From Erwinia aphidicola (GTDB taxonomy: Bacteria > Pseudomonadota > Gammaproteobacteria > Enterobacterales > Enterobacteriaceae), in contig NZ_JACXBP010000001.1 of assembly GCF_014773485.1 (NCBI RefSeq), forward strand, positions 1 to 64,000: DNA of 64,000 nt, in the 5' to 3' direction. Below are positions 18,979 through 27,465 of this stretch, one piece after another. A program made the position numbers and the translations under genes. The notes under the pieces are model-generated. The model was not told the origin of the DNA. It ran no database searches and saw only the letters and a list, made by a program, of their open reading frames with translations. Every line of letters starts with the position of its first letter. Position 1 is the stretch's first letter.

Positions 18979-20469
18979 ATGGCAAAAGAACAATATATCA
19001 CCCCCAACCGGGCGTCTGGGCCTAACAGCGCCACCAAAACAGAACCCTTTGTAAAGGTGATTGCGGTGGTTGCCACCCTTGGGGGATTACTTTTCGGTTA
19101 CGACACCGGCGTTATCTCCGGCGCGCTGCTGTTTATGGGCGACGAGTTACACCTGACGCCATTCACCACCGGGCTCGTCACCAGCTCACTGCTGTTCGGT
19201 GCCGCTTTTGGCGCGCTGTTCTCCGGGCACTTCGCTGCCACGCAAGGGCGTAAGAAAATCATTATCGTGCTGGCGATTATCTTCGCCATCGGCGCGATGG
19301 GCACCGCGCTGGCGCCGAATGTTGAGTGGATGATTTTCTTCCGTCTTATCCTCGGTGTGGCGGTAGGGGGGGCATCGGCAACCGTGCCGGTGTATATCGC
19401 CGAAATTGCCCCGGCCAATAAGCGCGGGCAGCTGGTGACTATTCAGGAGCTGATGATCGTCTCCGGCCAGATGCTGGCGTATATCTCTAACGCGGGGTTC
19501 AACGCTGCGTGGGGCGGTCATGAGACCTGGCGCTGGATGCTTGCCGTGGCCACCATTCCTGCGGTGCTGCTGTGGTTTGGCATGATGTTTATGCCGGATA
19601 CGCCGCGCTGGTACGCCATGCAGGGGAGGCTGGCCGAGGCGCGCCGCGTGCTGGAGCGTACCCGCGCCAAAGAGGATGTGGAGTGGGAGCTGGAAGAGAT
19701 CGCCGAAACGCTGGAGGAAGAGGACAGGCAGCAGACGCGCGCCAGCGTGCAGGAGCTGAAGAAACCCTGGCTGTTTAAACTGTTTATGATTGGCGTGGGC
19801 GTGGCGGTTATTCAGCAGACCTCAGGCGTCAACACCATCATGTACTACGCGCCCACCATGCTGAAAGCGGTGGGGATGAGTACCGATGCGGCGCTGTTTG
19901 CCACCATCGCCAATGGGGCAATCTCGGTGCTGATGACCTTTGTCGGTATCTGGCTGCTGGGCAAAATCGGCCGCCGCACCATGGTGAAAATCGGCCAGTT
20001 TGGCTGCACCGCCTGCCTGTTCTTCATCGGCGCCGTCAGCTACTTTATGCCGGAAACGGTCAACGGCCAGGTCGACGTGCTGCGCAGCTATATGGTGCTG
20101 TTAGGCATGCTGATGTTCCTCAGCTTCCAGCAGGGCGCGCTCTCACCGGTGACCTGGCTGCTGCTGTCGGAAATTTTCCCAACGCGCCTGCGCGGCGTCT
20201 TTATGGGCGGGGCGGTGTTCGCCATGTGGATTGCTAACTTCCTTATCTCGCTGGCTTTCCCGATGCTGCTGGCCAGCGTCGGCCTGTCGGGTGCCTTCTT
20301 TATTTTCGGTCTGATTGGCATCTGCGGTGCGGTGTTTGTCATTAAATGCATTCCTGAAACCCGCAACCGCAGCCTGGAACAGATTGAACACTACCTGCGT
20401 GACTGGTTGAGCAGCGATGAAGAAAGTGCGGTAGTGAGCGCGACAAAACGTAAAGCGGAGAACCATTAA
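18979..20469 (+). CDS. Sugar porter family MFS transporter, first copy
   Basis: A 496-residue 12-helix transporter of the sugar porter family (same family as XylE, GalP, AraE and bacterial inositol transporters). Motifs are GGLLFGYDTGVISGALLF in helix 1, the GRKK loop, PVYIAEIAPANKRG after helix 4, QQTSGVNTIMYYAPTML in helix 7, GRRT in the second half and PETRNRSLEQIE at the end. These are hallmarks of proton-sugar symport. The substrate is uncertain; a pentose, hexose or inositol is possible. A close paralogue follows immediately. Confidence 0.88.
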   Translation: MAKEQYITPNRASGPNSATKTEPFVKVIAVVATLGGLLFGYDTGVISGALLFMGDELHLTPFTTGLVTSSLLFGAAFGALFSGHFAATQGRKKIIIVLAIIFAIGAMGTALAPNVEWMIFFRLILGVAVGGASATVPVYIAEIAPANKRGQLVTIQELMIVSGQMLAYISNAGFNAAWGGHETWRWMLAVATIPAVLLWFGMMFMPDTPRWYAMQGRLAEARRVLERTRAKEDVEWELEEIAETLEEEDRQQTRASVQELKKPWLFKLFMIGVGVAVIQQTSGVNTIMYYAPTMLKAVGMSTDAALFATIANGAISVLMTFVGIWLLGKIGRRTMVKIGQFGCTACLFFIGAVSYFMPETVNGQVDVLRSYMVLLGMLMFLSFQQGALSPVTWLLLSEIFPTRLRGVFMGGAVFAMWIANFLISLAFPMLLASVGLSGAFFIFGLIGICGAVFVIKCIPETRNRSLEQIEHYLRDWLSSDEESAVVSATKRKAENH

Positions 20470-20572
20470 TTGCCGACGGGCCTGTGCTGGCTGGCCCGCT
20501 TACTGCTTGCAGTGCAGCGTTAACCGCAGGCTAACGCTGCTGATGTGAACTGAACTCAGCACCTTGTTAACT

Positions 20573-20599
20573 GGTCGATGAGAGGTCACTAAAGTCACT
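20573..20599 (+). repeat. Conserved leader upstream of sugar porter 2
   Basis: Starts GGTCGATGAGAGGTCACT, like the block before the first porter gene, and has the same distance to the ATG. Confidence 0.6.
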
Positions 20600-22087
20600 A
20601 TGGCAAAAGAACACTATATCACCCCCAATCGGGCCTCCGGGCCTAATAGCAGCAGCAGAACCGAGCCATTCGTCAAAGTGATTGCGGCGGTAGCCACGCT
20701 GGGCGGCCTGCTGTTTGGCTACGATACCGGCGTTATCTCCGGCGCGCTGCTGTTTATGGGCGACGAATTACACCTGACGCCATTTACCACCGGGCTGGTC
20801 ACCAGCTCACTGCTGTTCGGTGCCGCTTTTGGCGCACTGATCTCCGGCCACTTCGCTAACAGCGCCGGACGTAAGAAAATCATCATCACTCTGGCGATTA
20901 TCTTTGCACTTGGCTCCATCGGTACCGCGCTGGCGCCGGACGTGGAGTGGATGATTTTCTTCCGTCTGATCCTCGGCGTGGCGGTCGGTGGCGCATCGGC
21001 AACCGTGCCGGTCTACATCGCGGAAATTGCCCCGGCTAACAAACGCGGGCAGCTGGTCACCATTCAGGAGCTGATGATCGTTAGCGGCCAGCTGCTGGCC
21101 TATATCTCGAATGCGGGCTTTAACGCAGCCTGGGGCGGGGATGAAAGCTGGCGCTGGATGCTGGCGGTGGCCACCATGCCCGCCGTGCTGCTGTGGTTCG
21201 GCATGATTTTTATGCCGGACACGCCGCGCTGGTATGCGATGCAGGGGCGTCTGGCGCAAGCGCGCCGCGTGCTGGAGCGCACCTGCGCGAAAGAGGATGT
21301 TGACTGGGAGATGGCAGAGATTGAGGAGACGCTGGCCGAAGAGGAGAATCAGGGAAAACCCGGCCTGCGCGACCTCGCGAAGCCGTGGCTGATGAAGCTG
21401 CTGCTTATCGGCATTGGTATCGCCGTGATCAACCAGACCTCAGGGGTGAATACCATCATGTACTACGCGCCGACCATGCTGAAGGCCACCGGCATGAGTA
21501 CCAACGCGGCGCTGTTTGCCACTATCGCTAACGGCGTGGTATCGGTGACGATGGTCTGCGTAGGCATCTGGCTGCTGGGGAAAATGGGCCGCCGTACCAT
21601 GACGCTGATCGGCCAGTTCGGCTGTACTTTCAGCCTGCTGTTTATCGCGGCGGTCAGCTTCTTTATGCCGGAAACGGTCAACGGCCAGGTCGATGTGCTG
21701 CGTGGCTACCTGGTGCTGCTCGGTATGCTGATGTTCCTCAGCTTCCAGCAGGGCTTCCTGTCGCCGGCGACCTGGCTGCTGCTGTCGGAGATCTTTCCAA
21801 CGCGCCTGCGCGGAATGTTTATGGGCAGCGCGATCTTCGCGATGTGGATCGCCAACTTCCTGATCTCGCTGGCGTTCCCGATGCTGCTGGCCAGCGTTGG
21901 CCTCTCCGGCGCCTTCCTGATCTTTGCGCTGATCGGCATCATCTCCGGCATCTTTGTTATCAAGTGCATTCCGGAAACCCGCAACCGCAGCCTGGAGCAG
22001 ATTGAGCACTATCTGCATGACTGGCTGAGTGACGAGGTGGACACGCCGCCGCTGCCCGTGCCTGAACGTAAAGCAGAAATTCACTAA
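20600..22087 (+). CDS. Sugar porter family MFS transporter, second copy
   Basis: A 495-residue paralogue of the preceding gene. The N-terminal regions are nearly identical (MAKEHYITPNRASGPNS against MAKEQYITPNRASGPNS) and all sugar-porter motifs are kept, including GGLLFGYDTGVISGALL, the GRKK loop, NQTSGVNTIMYYAPTML and PETRNRSLEQIE. Differences cluster in the central loop and the C-terminal tail. The copies arose by tandem duplication and may differ in affinity or substrate. No metabolic genes lie beside them, so the sugar cannot be inferred from context. Confidence 0.88.
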   Translation: MAKEHYITPNRASGPNSSSRTEPFVKVIAAVATLGGLLFGYDTGVISGALLFMGDELHLTPFTTGLVTSSLLFGAAFGALISGHFANSAGRKKIIITLAIIFALGSIGTALAPDVEWMIFFRLILGVAVGGASATVPVYIAEIAPANKRGQLVTIQELMIVSGQLLAYISNAGFNAAWGGDESWRWMLAVATMPAVLLWFGMIFMPDTPRWYAMQGRLAQARRVLERTCAKEDVDWEMAEIEETLAEEENQGKPGLRDLAKPWLMKLLLIGIGIAVINQTSGVNTIMYYAPTMLKATGMSTNAALFATIANGVVSVTMVCVGIWLLGKMGRRTMTLIGQFGCTFSLLFIAAVSFFMPETVNGQVDVLRGYLVLLGMLMFLSFQQGFLSPATWLLLSEIFPTRLRGMFMGSAIFAMWIANFLISLAFPMLLASVGLSGAFLIFALIGIISGIFVIKCIPETRNRSLEQIEHYLHDWLSDEVDTPPLPVPERKAEIH

Positions 22088-22221
22088 TCCAGATGGCCGG
22101 GGAAGACCCGGCCTCTTCCGCTCTCACCGCCCCCTGACAGACTGCTGTATTCCCCGCCTGTTTTTTTTGGCATAATGCGCGCTGACTCACATACTCACAT
22201 CGCAAATTAAAGGCTATCTCT

Positions 22222-22244
22222 GTGCTAGTTTCCAGCAACGTCAC
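22222..22244 (+). pseudogene. ybiT: Severed 5' end of ybiT (host half of attL)
   Basis: GTG CTA GTT TCC AGC AAC GTC AC encodes MLVSSNVT, the first residues of YbiT, with AAAGG eight bases upstream and a CATAAT -10-like element near 22170. After the AC the frame meets ATA TAG, a stop. The rest of ybiT is at 31051-32620. This is the original start of ybiT, cut off by the element. Confidence 0.88.
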
Positions 22245-22259
22245 GATATAGTTTCAAAG
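22222..22259. other. attL of the ybiT island
   Basis: Host half (ybiT codons 1-8) up to the central AC at 22243-22244, then element half GATATAGTTTCAAAG (22245-22259). Over 42 bases attL and attR agree at 28 positions when the ybiT starts are aligned. Confidence 0.85.
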
Positions 22260-22686
22260 TAACTAATAATTCTCTTGATCTTTTTACCCTTCCGATGAAC
22301 TCATTACACAAACGTTGCTATTGCTCTTGGCTGTATCGCACGTAAAATGACCAAAACGAGCTAACTGAAAGCGTAGCGGCGGTCAGCCTGCGGGCATGGT
22401 TTTTATCACGTGTTTTATGGATTGTTTTATGCATCAGGCGTCGTTCGGTTCGGGGAATTGGTGCTATGATCGGCATCGCTCAGTCCGGTTGATGATAGGG
22501 TTGGTTTGGCGGTTGATCAGATCGCACAATCCGATCTGAGTTCCCTCAACGTGATCTACTATTCCGCGCAGCTATTTAGAATCAACAGGTAAAAATACTG
22601 CTGGTACACTTGAGAAGAGCCTGTTCCAGTGTGGAGAGTTAGCGGGGTTGAAATACGCAGCATAATGTAACCAAGTTATCATTAAC
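22260..22686. other. Left end of the island, no gene recognised
   Basis: About 430 bases between attL and the methyltransferase promoter. Base composition is mixed and less AT-rich than the rest of the island, which suggests a composite origin. Short frames exist but none has a convincing ribosome site or known product. Confidence 0.4.
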
Positions 22687-22728
22687 TTGAAAGTTGTAAA
22701 AAACACAGTAAAATGAAGACTAAAAGTA
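22687..22728 (+). promoter_or_regulatory. Methyltransferase promoter with overlapping C-box
   Basis: TTGAAA (22687-22692), a 16-base spacer and TAAAAT (22709-22714) form a promoter. Immediately downstream GACTAAAAGTA (22718-22728) resembles one half of the controller operator at 25345-25370; GACTA..AGTAGCA is shared by both. A controller dimer here would cover the start point and repress, as in Esp1396I-type systems. Confidence 0.65.
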
Positions 22729-22753
22729 GCACACTTAAGATTGAGCGATAAAA

Positions 22754-24214
22754 ATGCACGAACATATTACGGATAAATCTTTTCAAGGTTTTTTTACAGA
22801 CGCCCATGACCTTAGAAATACAATGATTAGGTTGTTGGGAGATGTGTCTAATCAAAATATTATTGAACCTTGCTTCGGCGAGGGGGCATTTATAAAAAAC
22901 TTAATAGGAAAACCTAAAAATATCGATGCTATTGACATTGACGAAAAACATTTTTTAAATGATTTAAAGATACACAACTGTAATTATTTTCATGCCGATT
23001 TTATCGATTATTTTGTTCAACCAAAAAATCGTAAAATTGTACTCCCAAACACTAAATATGATTCAACTATTTGCAATCCTCCTTACGGTTTAAAATTCTC
23101 ACAAGAGTATAGAAAACTAATAAAAAAAGCATTCCCTAATGTATATGCCAAAGAATCTTATGCCTTATTTTTCTATTTTACTTTACAGAAATTAAAAAAA
23201 GGAGGTCGATATGTTTTCATTATCCCTGATACCTTCCTTACGAGCACGAATTTGAGATTTATGAGAAATTTCATACTTGAATCAGCTAAACCAAGTCATA
23301 TCATTCAGTTTAAAAGTAAGCGATTTGGTTCTGTTAATTTCGGCTACGGTAATATGTGCATTATCGCTGGTAATGTGGCCCCCCTTAGTGCTGATAGCGA
23401 AGTTAGTTGGATTGATGCAGTTGATTCAAATAAACCACTCTTACAATTACTAGAAACAGATCATACTATTGTTCGTGGTGATTATTTTATTAATAACGCG
23501 GACAAAGCTTGGGTTAATCCAAGATTATTTGAATCAATTAAGATATCTCGCGAAACTGTAACTCTGGGTGATATTGCTGAGTGCAAAACAGGAATTTATA
23601 CAGGTGATAACCAAAGATTTTGTGGATATGACTCCGAAAACCCGCCAAAAAGAATCAATGGTCATCCTGTTGATTGGAGTCTGGTAAATATAACTCCAAC
23701 TGAGCTTGAGAAGGAACATGGTATAGATTCAGATATCGCTTATGTGCCTTTTGTTCGAGGAGGTCATAGAAATATCTTTGAAGATACCAATAGCTGTATT
23801 CGATGGGATCATGAAGCTGTCGCGTATTATTATAAAGATAAAAAGGCTAGGCTTCAAAACAAAGATTTTTATTTTAAAAAGGGACTTGCTATACCTATGG
23901 TTACCTCAGGAAGGTTAACAGCTTCAGAAATGGAAAACTGCATTTTTGACCAAGGTGTTGTTGGTGTTTTCGCTAAAAGGGCAGGCTACCATGATTTTTT
24001 ATTGATTTACCTTAATCACCCATTTGCAACAGAACAAAAGTCCCTGGTATCACCTGGGGCTAATAACTCCGCAAACTATTTGAAGAGAATTAACGTTCCT
24101 AAGTTGTCCGAAGCTGAGCTGTTAGAAGCAAGCAAAATAGTCGAGTTAGCGAAAGTGCAAGGATGGGAAAAAACAGAAGACGAAAGAAGTGATTTTATTT
24201 CTTCAGTCTTTTAA
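22754..24214 (+). CDS. Type II N6-adenine DNA methyltransferase
   Basis: A 486-residue modification enzyme of the gamma amino-methyltransferase class. SAM motif I is EPCFGEGAF at residues 38-46, and the catalytic motif IV NPPY is at 108-111. The motif order (I before IV, then a C-terminal half of about 250 residues) fits a single-chain enzyme with a TaqI-like target-recognition domain. It would methylate adenine in the site cut by the nuclease encoded convergently downstream (30-base gap). Low GC content shows foreign origin. The recognition sequence cannot be read from the protein. Confidence 0.88.
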   Translation: MHEHITDKSFQGFFTDAHDLRNTMIRLLGDVSNQNIIEPCFGEGAFIKNLIGKPKNIDAIDIDEKHFLNDLKIHNCNYFHADFIDYFVQPKNRKIVLPNTKYDSTICNPPYGLKFSQEYRKLIKKAFPNVYAKESYALFFYFTLQKLKKGGRYVFIIPDTFLTSTNLRFMRNFILESAKPSHIIQFKSKRFGSVNFGYGNMCIIAGNVAPLSADSEVSWIDAVDSNKPLLQLLETDHTIVRGDYFINNADKAWVNPRLFESIKISRETVTLGDIAECKTGIYTGDNQRFCGYDSENPPKRINGHPVDWSLVNITPTELEKEHGIDSDIAYVPFVRGGHRNIFEDTNSCIRWDHEAVAYYYKDKKARLQNKDFYFKKGLAIPMVTSGRLTASEMENCIFDQGVVGVFAKRAGYHDFLLIYLNHPFATEQKSLVSPGANNSANYLKRINVPKLSEAELLEASKIVELAKVQGWEKTEDERSDFISSVF

Positions 24215-24244
24215 AAAAGGTGCACTATGTGCACCACGTTAGTA

Positions 24245-25111
24245 TTACCAATCTAAATAATGAGATAGATTATTATTAATTAAGTAATTCCAAAAGTTAG
24301 GCGATAGGTCATTCCTAAAATCAATGGCTTCTCGTCTAATTTCGCATATCCCTGCATTTGTTAGCTCATCGATTTTTCTGTAAGCAGCATCCCCACAATG
24401 AACCTCCCAAAGGTTACTTCTGCGAATAGTCTCTAAATAGTTATTATTTTCGTTTTGTCTAACAAGAAATAGTAAATTAACATTAGGGTCCCAATGTTTG
24501 TAAGCTCGTCCGACAGCAATCAAACGGAGTGTATTTCCTTTTTCGTTCGAACCAAAGCCACTTTTAAAGTCTATAATATGATTTCGTCCATTTAGATTGA
24601 ACATTTCATCTGCAATCATATTAATCTCACCTACAAGTTCAAAAACACTATCTACATCACTTACGATATGGTGTTGATATTGATTCCCTTGGGTGTAATT
24701 TATTATGCGATCTCTAAAGCTATTTCTAACTTCATGGAAACTTGGTGCTGAAATACGATGTAGATTTGATAATTGAGAATTATCCCATGCAGCTTTGCAA
24801 AAACGCTCCCAAAGCTCTCCATTCCGTCGTGAAAATGCCATATACTCATATGGCCAAACGACATTCCGATATTCAAAGCTCATAACCGAATAACAATATT
24901 GGAGAAGCATAAATAATTTTGAACGATCTAAATGTGAATATTTAATGGCTAACATATTTGCTAAGTCATTCTTCACACGTTCAACCGCTTGATTTATAAG
25001 TATTGACTTCCCACCATGTGGAATATTCTGAACTTGTATACTCCTGGCGATAACTGTTAAATTTGAGTGAAAATAGGAAAAAATTTCTTGTTTCAACTGA
25101 GTGTAATTCAT
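24245..25111 (-). CDS. Type II restriction endonuclease (putative)
   Basis: A 288-residue protein with a likely PD-(D/E)XK core: an acidic residue around 162-168 and D181-F-K183 in HIIDFKSGFG. It has no signal peptide or membrane helix. Its start overlaps the controller gene by 4 bases and it ends 30 bases from the methyltransferase stop, the classic setting of a Type II nuclease in a C-R operon. The assignment rests on context plus the DFK motif; I recognise no specific named enzyme. Low GC content matches its neighbours. Confidence 0.78.
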   Translation of the reverse strand: MNYTQLKQEIFSYFHSNLTVIARSIQVQNIPHGGKSILINQAVERVKNDLANMLAIKYSHLDRSKLFMLLQYCYSVMSFEYRNVVWPYEYMAFSRRNGELWERFCKAAWDNSQLSNLHRISAPSFHEVRNSFRDRIINYTQGNQYQHHIVSDVDSVFELVGEINMIADEMFNLNGRNHIIDFKSGFGSNEKGNTLRLIAVGRAYKHWDPNVNLLFLVRQNENNNYLETIRRSNLWEVHCGDAAYRKIDELTNAGICEIRREAIDFRNDLSPNFWNYLINNNLSHYLDW

Positions 25112-25320
25112 TCAAAAAGTTCCTTAACTTCTATATCTAAAGCAGAGGCAATCTTATGGATATTTACTAGACTGACGTTTCTTTCCCCACGCTCTATACT
25201 ACCTATGTAAGTCCTATCCAAATCACATAAGTTTGCAAGTTCTTCTTGTGTTAAATTCCGATTGTTTCGTTGCTTTCTGACAGCTAAGCCAAAACAAACT
25301 TGATAGTCATTCTTTTTCAT
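25108..25320 (-). CDS. Restriction-modification controller (C) protein
   Basis: A 70-residue XRE-type helix-turn-helix protein, the size of C proteins. The recognition region LTQEELANLCDLDRTYIGSIERGERN is typical of C.AhdI/C.Esp1396I relatives. C proteins bind paired operators to activate and then repress their own C-R promoter, delaying the nuclease until the DNA is methylated. A two-box operator lies 25 bases upstream. The C and R genes overlap by 4 bases, and the transcript leader is very short or absent, as is common for C genes. Confidence 0.9.
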   Translation of the reverse strand: MKKNDYQVCFGLAVRKQRNNRNLTQEELANLCDLDRTYIGSIERGERNVSLVNIHKIASALDIEVKELFE

Positions 25321-25344
25321 AAGAATTGATTAAACCTAAAAGAT

Positions 25345-25370
25345 GACAATGAGTCTACAGACTATGAGTA
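25345..25370 (-). promoter_or_regulatory. Controller operator (C-boxes) of the C-R operon
   Basis: Read on the minus strand: TACTCATAGTC-TGTA-GACTCATTGTC. This is the classical C-box layout of two GACT-N3-AGTC dyads joined by a TG-containing spacer (compare GACTTATAGTC-type boxes). It overlaps the expected promoter of the C gene. Confidence 0.8.
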
Positions 25371-25418
25371 GCATTGAAGTGCGGAGGCGGGGATGAACGG
25401 TTGTGGAACTCAGCCTAG

Positions 25419-26084
25419 AAAAGTACCGAACTTCTATTGGCGTACTATAAAAGACCGTCAGGCGTCCCGCATAAGTTCAATGAAGAGAAACAAAGGCAAT
25501 TCATTGAATATTATGAGGAGCTGAAAGCCACAGCGGGTGATAAGCCGGTTCTTTTTATGGATGCTGTCCATCCGACACAGGCCACTAAAATCAGCTATGG
25601 CTGGATACGCAAAGGTCAGAAAAAGACGGTAAAAACAACGGGCTGCCGCACCTGGCTGAATATCATGGGAGCGCTGAATCTGAAAGCACCGGAGTCTCCG
25701 TTAATCTGCGAGTATAAAACAATTAATGAATATAACGCATCCCGTTTTATCAATGAGATACGAAAGATTTATCCTGATTATAGCCAGCAGCTCCATGTTA
25801 TTCTGGATGGTGCAGGTTAACACCGTTCGCAGTTAGTGAAAGACTGGGTCGAAGTGGTCAATATCAGGCTGCATTACCTTCCCCCTTACAGCCCAAACCT
25901 GAATCCGATAGAGCGAATGTGGAAGTTAATGAACGAACATGCCCGGAACAATCGCTACTTCAGCAGTACGCGGGAATTCAGGGATGCAATATATGCATTT
26001 TTTAGCCAGACGCTGCCGGATATAGCGGACTTGCTGACATCCAGAATTAACGATCACTTTCAGGTGCTCAAACCTGCATCTTGA
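25419..26084 (+). pseudogene. IS630-family transposase remnant
   Basis: The C-terminal two thirds of an IS630-type DDE transposase. The first part (from about 25437) contains GVPHKF, VLFMDAVHPTQATKISYGWIRKG and ends HVILDGAG. The codon after GAG is TAA (25818-25820), where the family has an aromatic residue before HRS. The frame then continues to 26084 with HYLPPYSPNLNPIERMW, which carries the last acidic catalytic residue. The N-terminal DNA-binding part is missing. The family ends near TGAAGTTTC...GGTATA at 26082-26097. It is truncated and has a nonsense mutation, so it is inactive. Confidence 0.85.
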
Positions 26085-26378
26085 AGTTTCTTGGGTATAT
26101 ATGGCGAATATTTTTATAAAAGCACTATGGTTACTATTAATGGAAGCTTTTAATACGGAATGGTTAATGATTTATAACATTAATTAACTCTTGACGCTCA
26201 GCTTGAAAAGTAGTTTTCATATTATTCTTCTGTATTTAACCAATGGTGTGTGTTTTTTCATTGGATATGAAATAGCACATGCAGATTTAATAAATTAACG
26301 ACGCATGGGTAATGTCTATGTGAGCAAGATGTACATATTGATAATAACTGATTATAATACATCTCTATGGAGGTGGTT
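26085..26378. other. AT-rich gap between IS remnant and recombinase
   Basis: Nearly 300 bases without a gene. The first bases are the probable right end of the IS630 remnant. The last bases are a ribosome site (GGAGGTGG) for the recombinase gene. Confidence 0.4.
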
Positions 26379-27020
26379 ATGTCAATTTATGCATATACAC
26401 GAGTTTCAAAATCAGATACTGAAAATGGAACCACTGATAATCAGGTTAATTTAATACAATCACAAGCAAATGTTTCTACAGTGTTTTCTGATGTGAATGT
26501 TTCGGGTTCAGTTATGTTTTTTCAAAGGCCGGAAGCACAAAAACTAATTAGTGTGCTAAAGGCTGGGGATACAGTTATTATCGCTAAATTAGATCGAGGA
26601 TTCCGTGATACTACCGACTGTCTAAATACGGTGAAATGGTTTCAGAAACGAAAAGTTACTTTAAGAATACTTGATATAGCGCTTGATGTTTCAACCCCGA
26701 TTGGTGAAATGATTTTGACCATTATGGCTTCAGTTGCCACTTTTGAACGCAAGCGGATTGCTGAACGTATCAAGGATGGTTTTGTAAATGGTCGTAAACA
26801 GGGTAAGAGCTATGGATATAAGCTGGAAGCAGTACGTCGCTCAGTAGCTATAAGTTCCTCTAAACGGCGCCAGGAATCATTAAAACGTTATGACATGATT
26901 CGTACCAACCTGAGTCAGTTAATCGCTCAGAACGCTACTGAGGCTCAAATGCTTAATCATCTGAAGGCCATAGGCCAGCCCGTATCTCGCTCAACATTGC
27001 GTAATGCACTTGGAAGGTAG
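26379..27020 (+). CDS. Small serine recombinase (resolvase/invertase family)
   Basis: A 213-residue protein with the resolvase catalytic domain: YTRVSKSD with the nucleophile at S10, the AKLDRGFRD arginine motif, and the E-helix region TPIGEMILTIMASVATFERKRIAERI. A short C-terminal helix-turn-helix follows (about residues 165-213). Such enzymes resolve cointegrates or invert segments at short dyad sites. The ATG at 26379 has GGAGGTGG two bases upstream; the open frame begins four codons earlier. It differs in size and class from the integrase at the right end and may act on the nearby repeats. Confidence 0.88.
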   Translation: MSIYAYTRVSKSDTENGTTDNQVNLIQSQANVSTVFSDVNVSGSVMFFQRPEAQKLISVLKAGDTVIIAKLDRGFRDTTDCLNTVKWFQKRKVTLRILDIALDVSTPIGEMILTIMASVATFERKRIAERIKDGFVNGRKQGKSYGYKLEAVRRSVAISSSKRRQESLKRYDMIRTNLSQLIAQNATEAQMLNHLKAIGQPVSRSTLRNALGR

Positions 27021-27133
27021 CTGGTAGTGATACAGAATTCACTGCTCAAATTACGTTCAATGTGCTTCACGAAAACTGTGGTATCGTAAGTATAATGCCT
27101 TTACAACCACTTATATCTGACAATAAAAATGAA

Positions 27134-27255
27134 GCATTTGTTATTTGCTTTAAAAATTGAGTGTTATAATGGTTCTAGAAGTTATCTATTAGTTACTACT
27201 ACTAACCAAGCCTAAGAAGATAGAATGTGGCTTTGCCACTGCATCGAAGATGCAT
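27134..27255 (+). ncRNA. Putative small RNA unit, copy 1 of a tandem pair
   Basis: A 122-base unit that recurs 139 bases downstream. It contains an extended -10 promoter (TGTTATAAT at about 27162-27170), then two hairpins GTGGC-TTT-GCCAC and TGCATC-GAA-GATGCA. No open frame starts in it. Conservation of the promoter and of both stems in two copies suggests a transcribed RNA, but this is inference. Confidence 0.5.
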
Positions 27256-27272
27256 GATTATCATTAATTAAT

Positions 27273-27394
27273 GCATTTATTTTTTGCTTTAAAAAATGAG
27301 TGTTATAATGGTTCTACAGGTTTTCTATTAGTTATTATTACTAACTAAGCCTGAGAAGATAGAATGTGGCTTTGCCACTGCATCGAAGATGCAT
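27273..27394 (+). ncRNA. Putative small RNA unit, copy 2 of a tandem pair
   Basis: The second copy of the unit, with the same TGTTATAAT element and identical GTGGC-TTT-GCCAC and TGCATC-GAA-GATGCA hairpins, while the middle differs at scattered positions. A strong dyad follows at 27398-27432. Confidence 0.5.
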
Positions 27395-27397
27395 TAT

Positions 27398-27432
27398 AGA
27401 TACGATCATGTATAATTTCACAGATCGTATCT
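27398..27432. terminator. Dyad after the twin repeats
   Basis: Perfect 10-bp arms AGATACGATC and GATCGTATCT with a 15-base AT-rich loop, followed by TT. It may terminate transcription from the repeats or from the convergent exported-protein genes, or serve as a recombinase site. Confidence 0.5.
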
Positions 27433-27465
27433 TTACTGATAGTAGGTTTAATGAAATAGGCTAAT

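Noticed and set aside
22260..22686. Gene remnants at the left end of the island
   Set aside because: Short frames were read on both strands, but none gave a recognisable product or good ribosome site.
25437..26084. Two adjacent reading frames as separate functional genes
   Set aside because: They are one IS630-type transposase in the same frame interrupted by a TAA codon, and the N-terminal part is missing.
27134..27394. A CRISPR array
   Set aside because: Only two long units (about 122 bp) with similar interiors, no short repeats with unique spacers and no cas genes.
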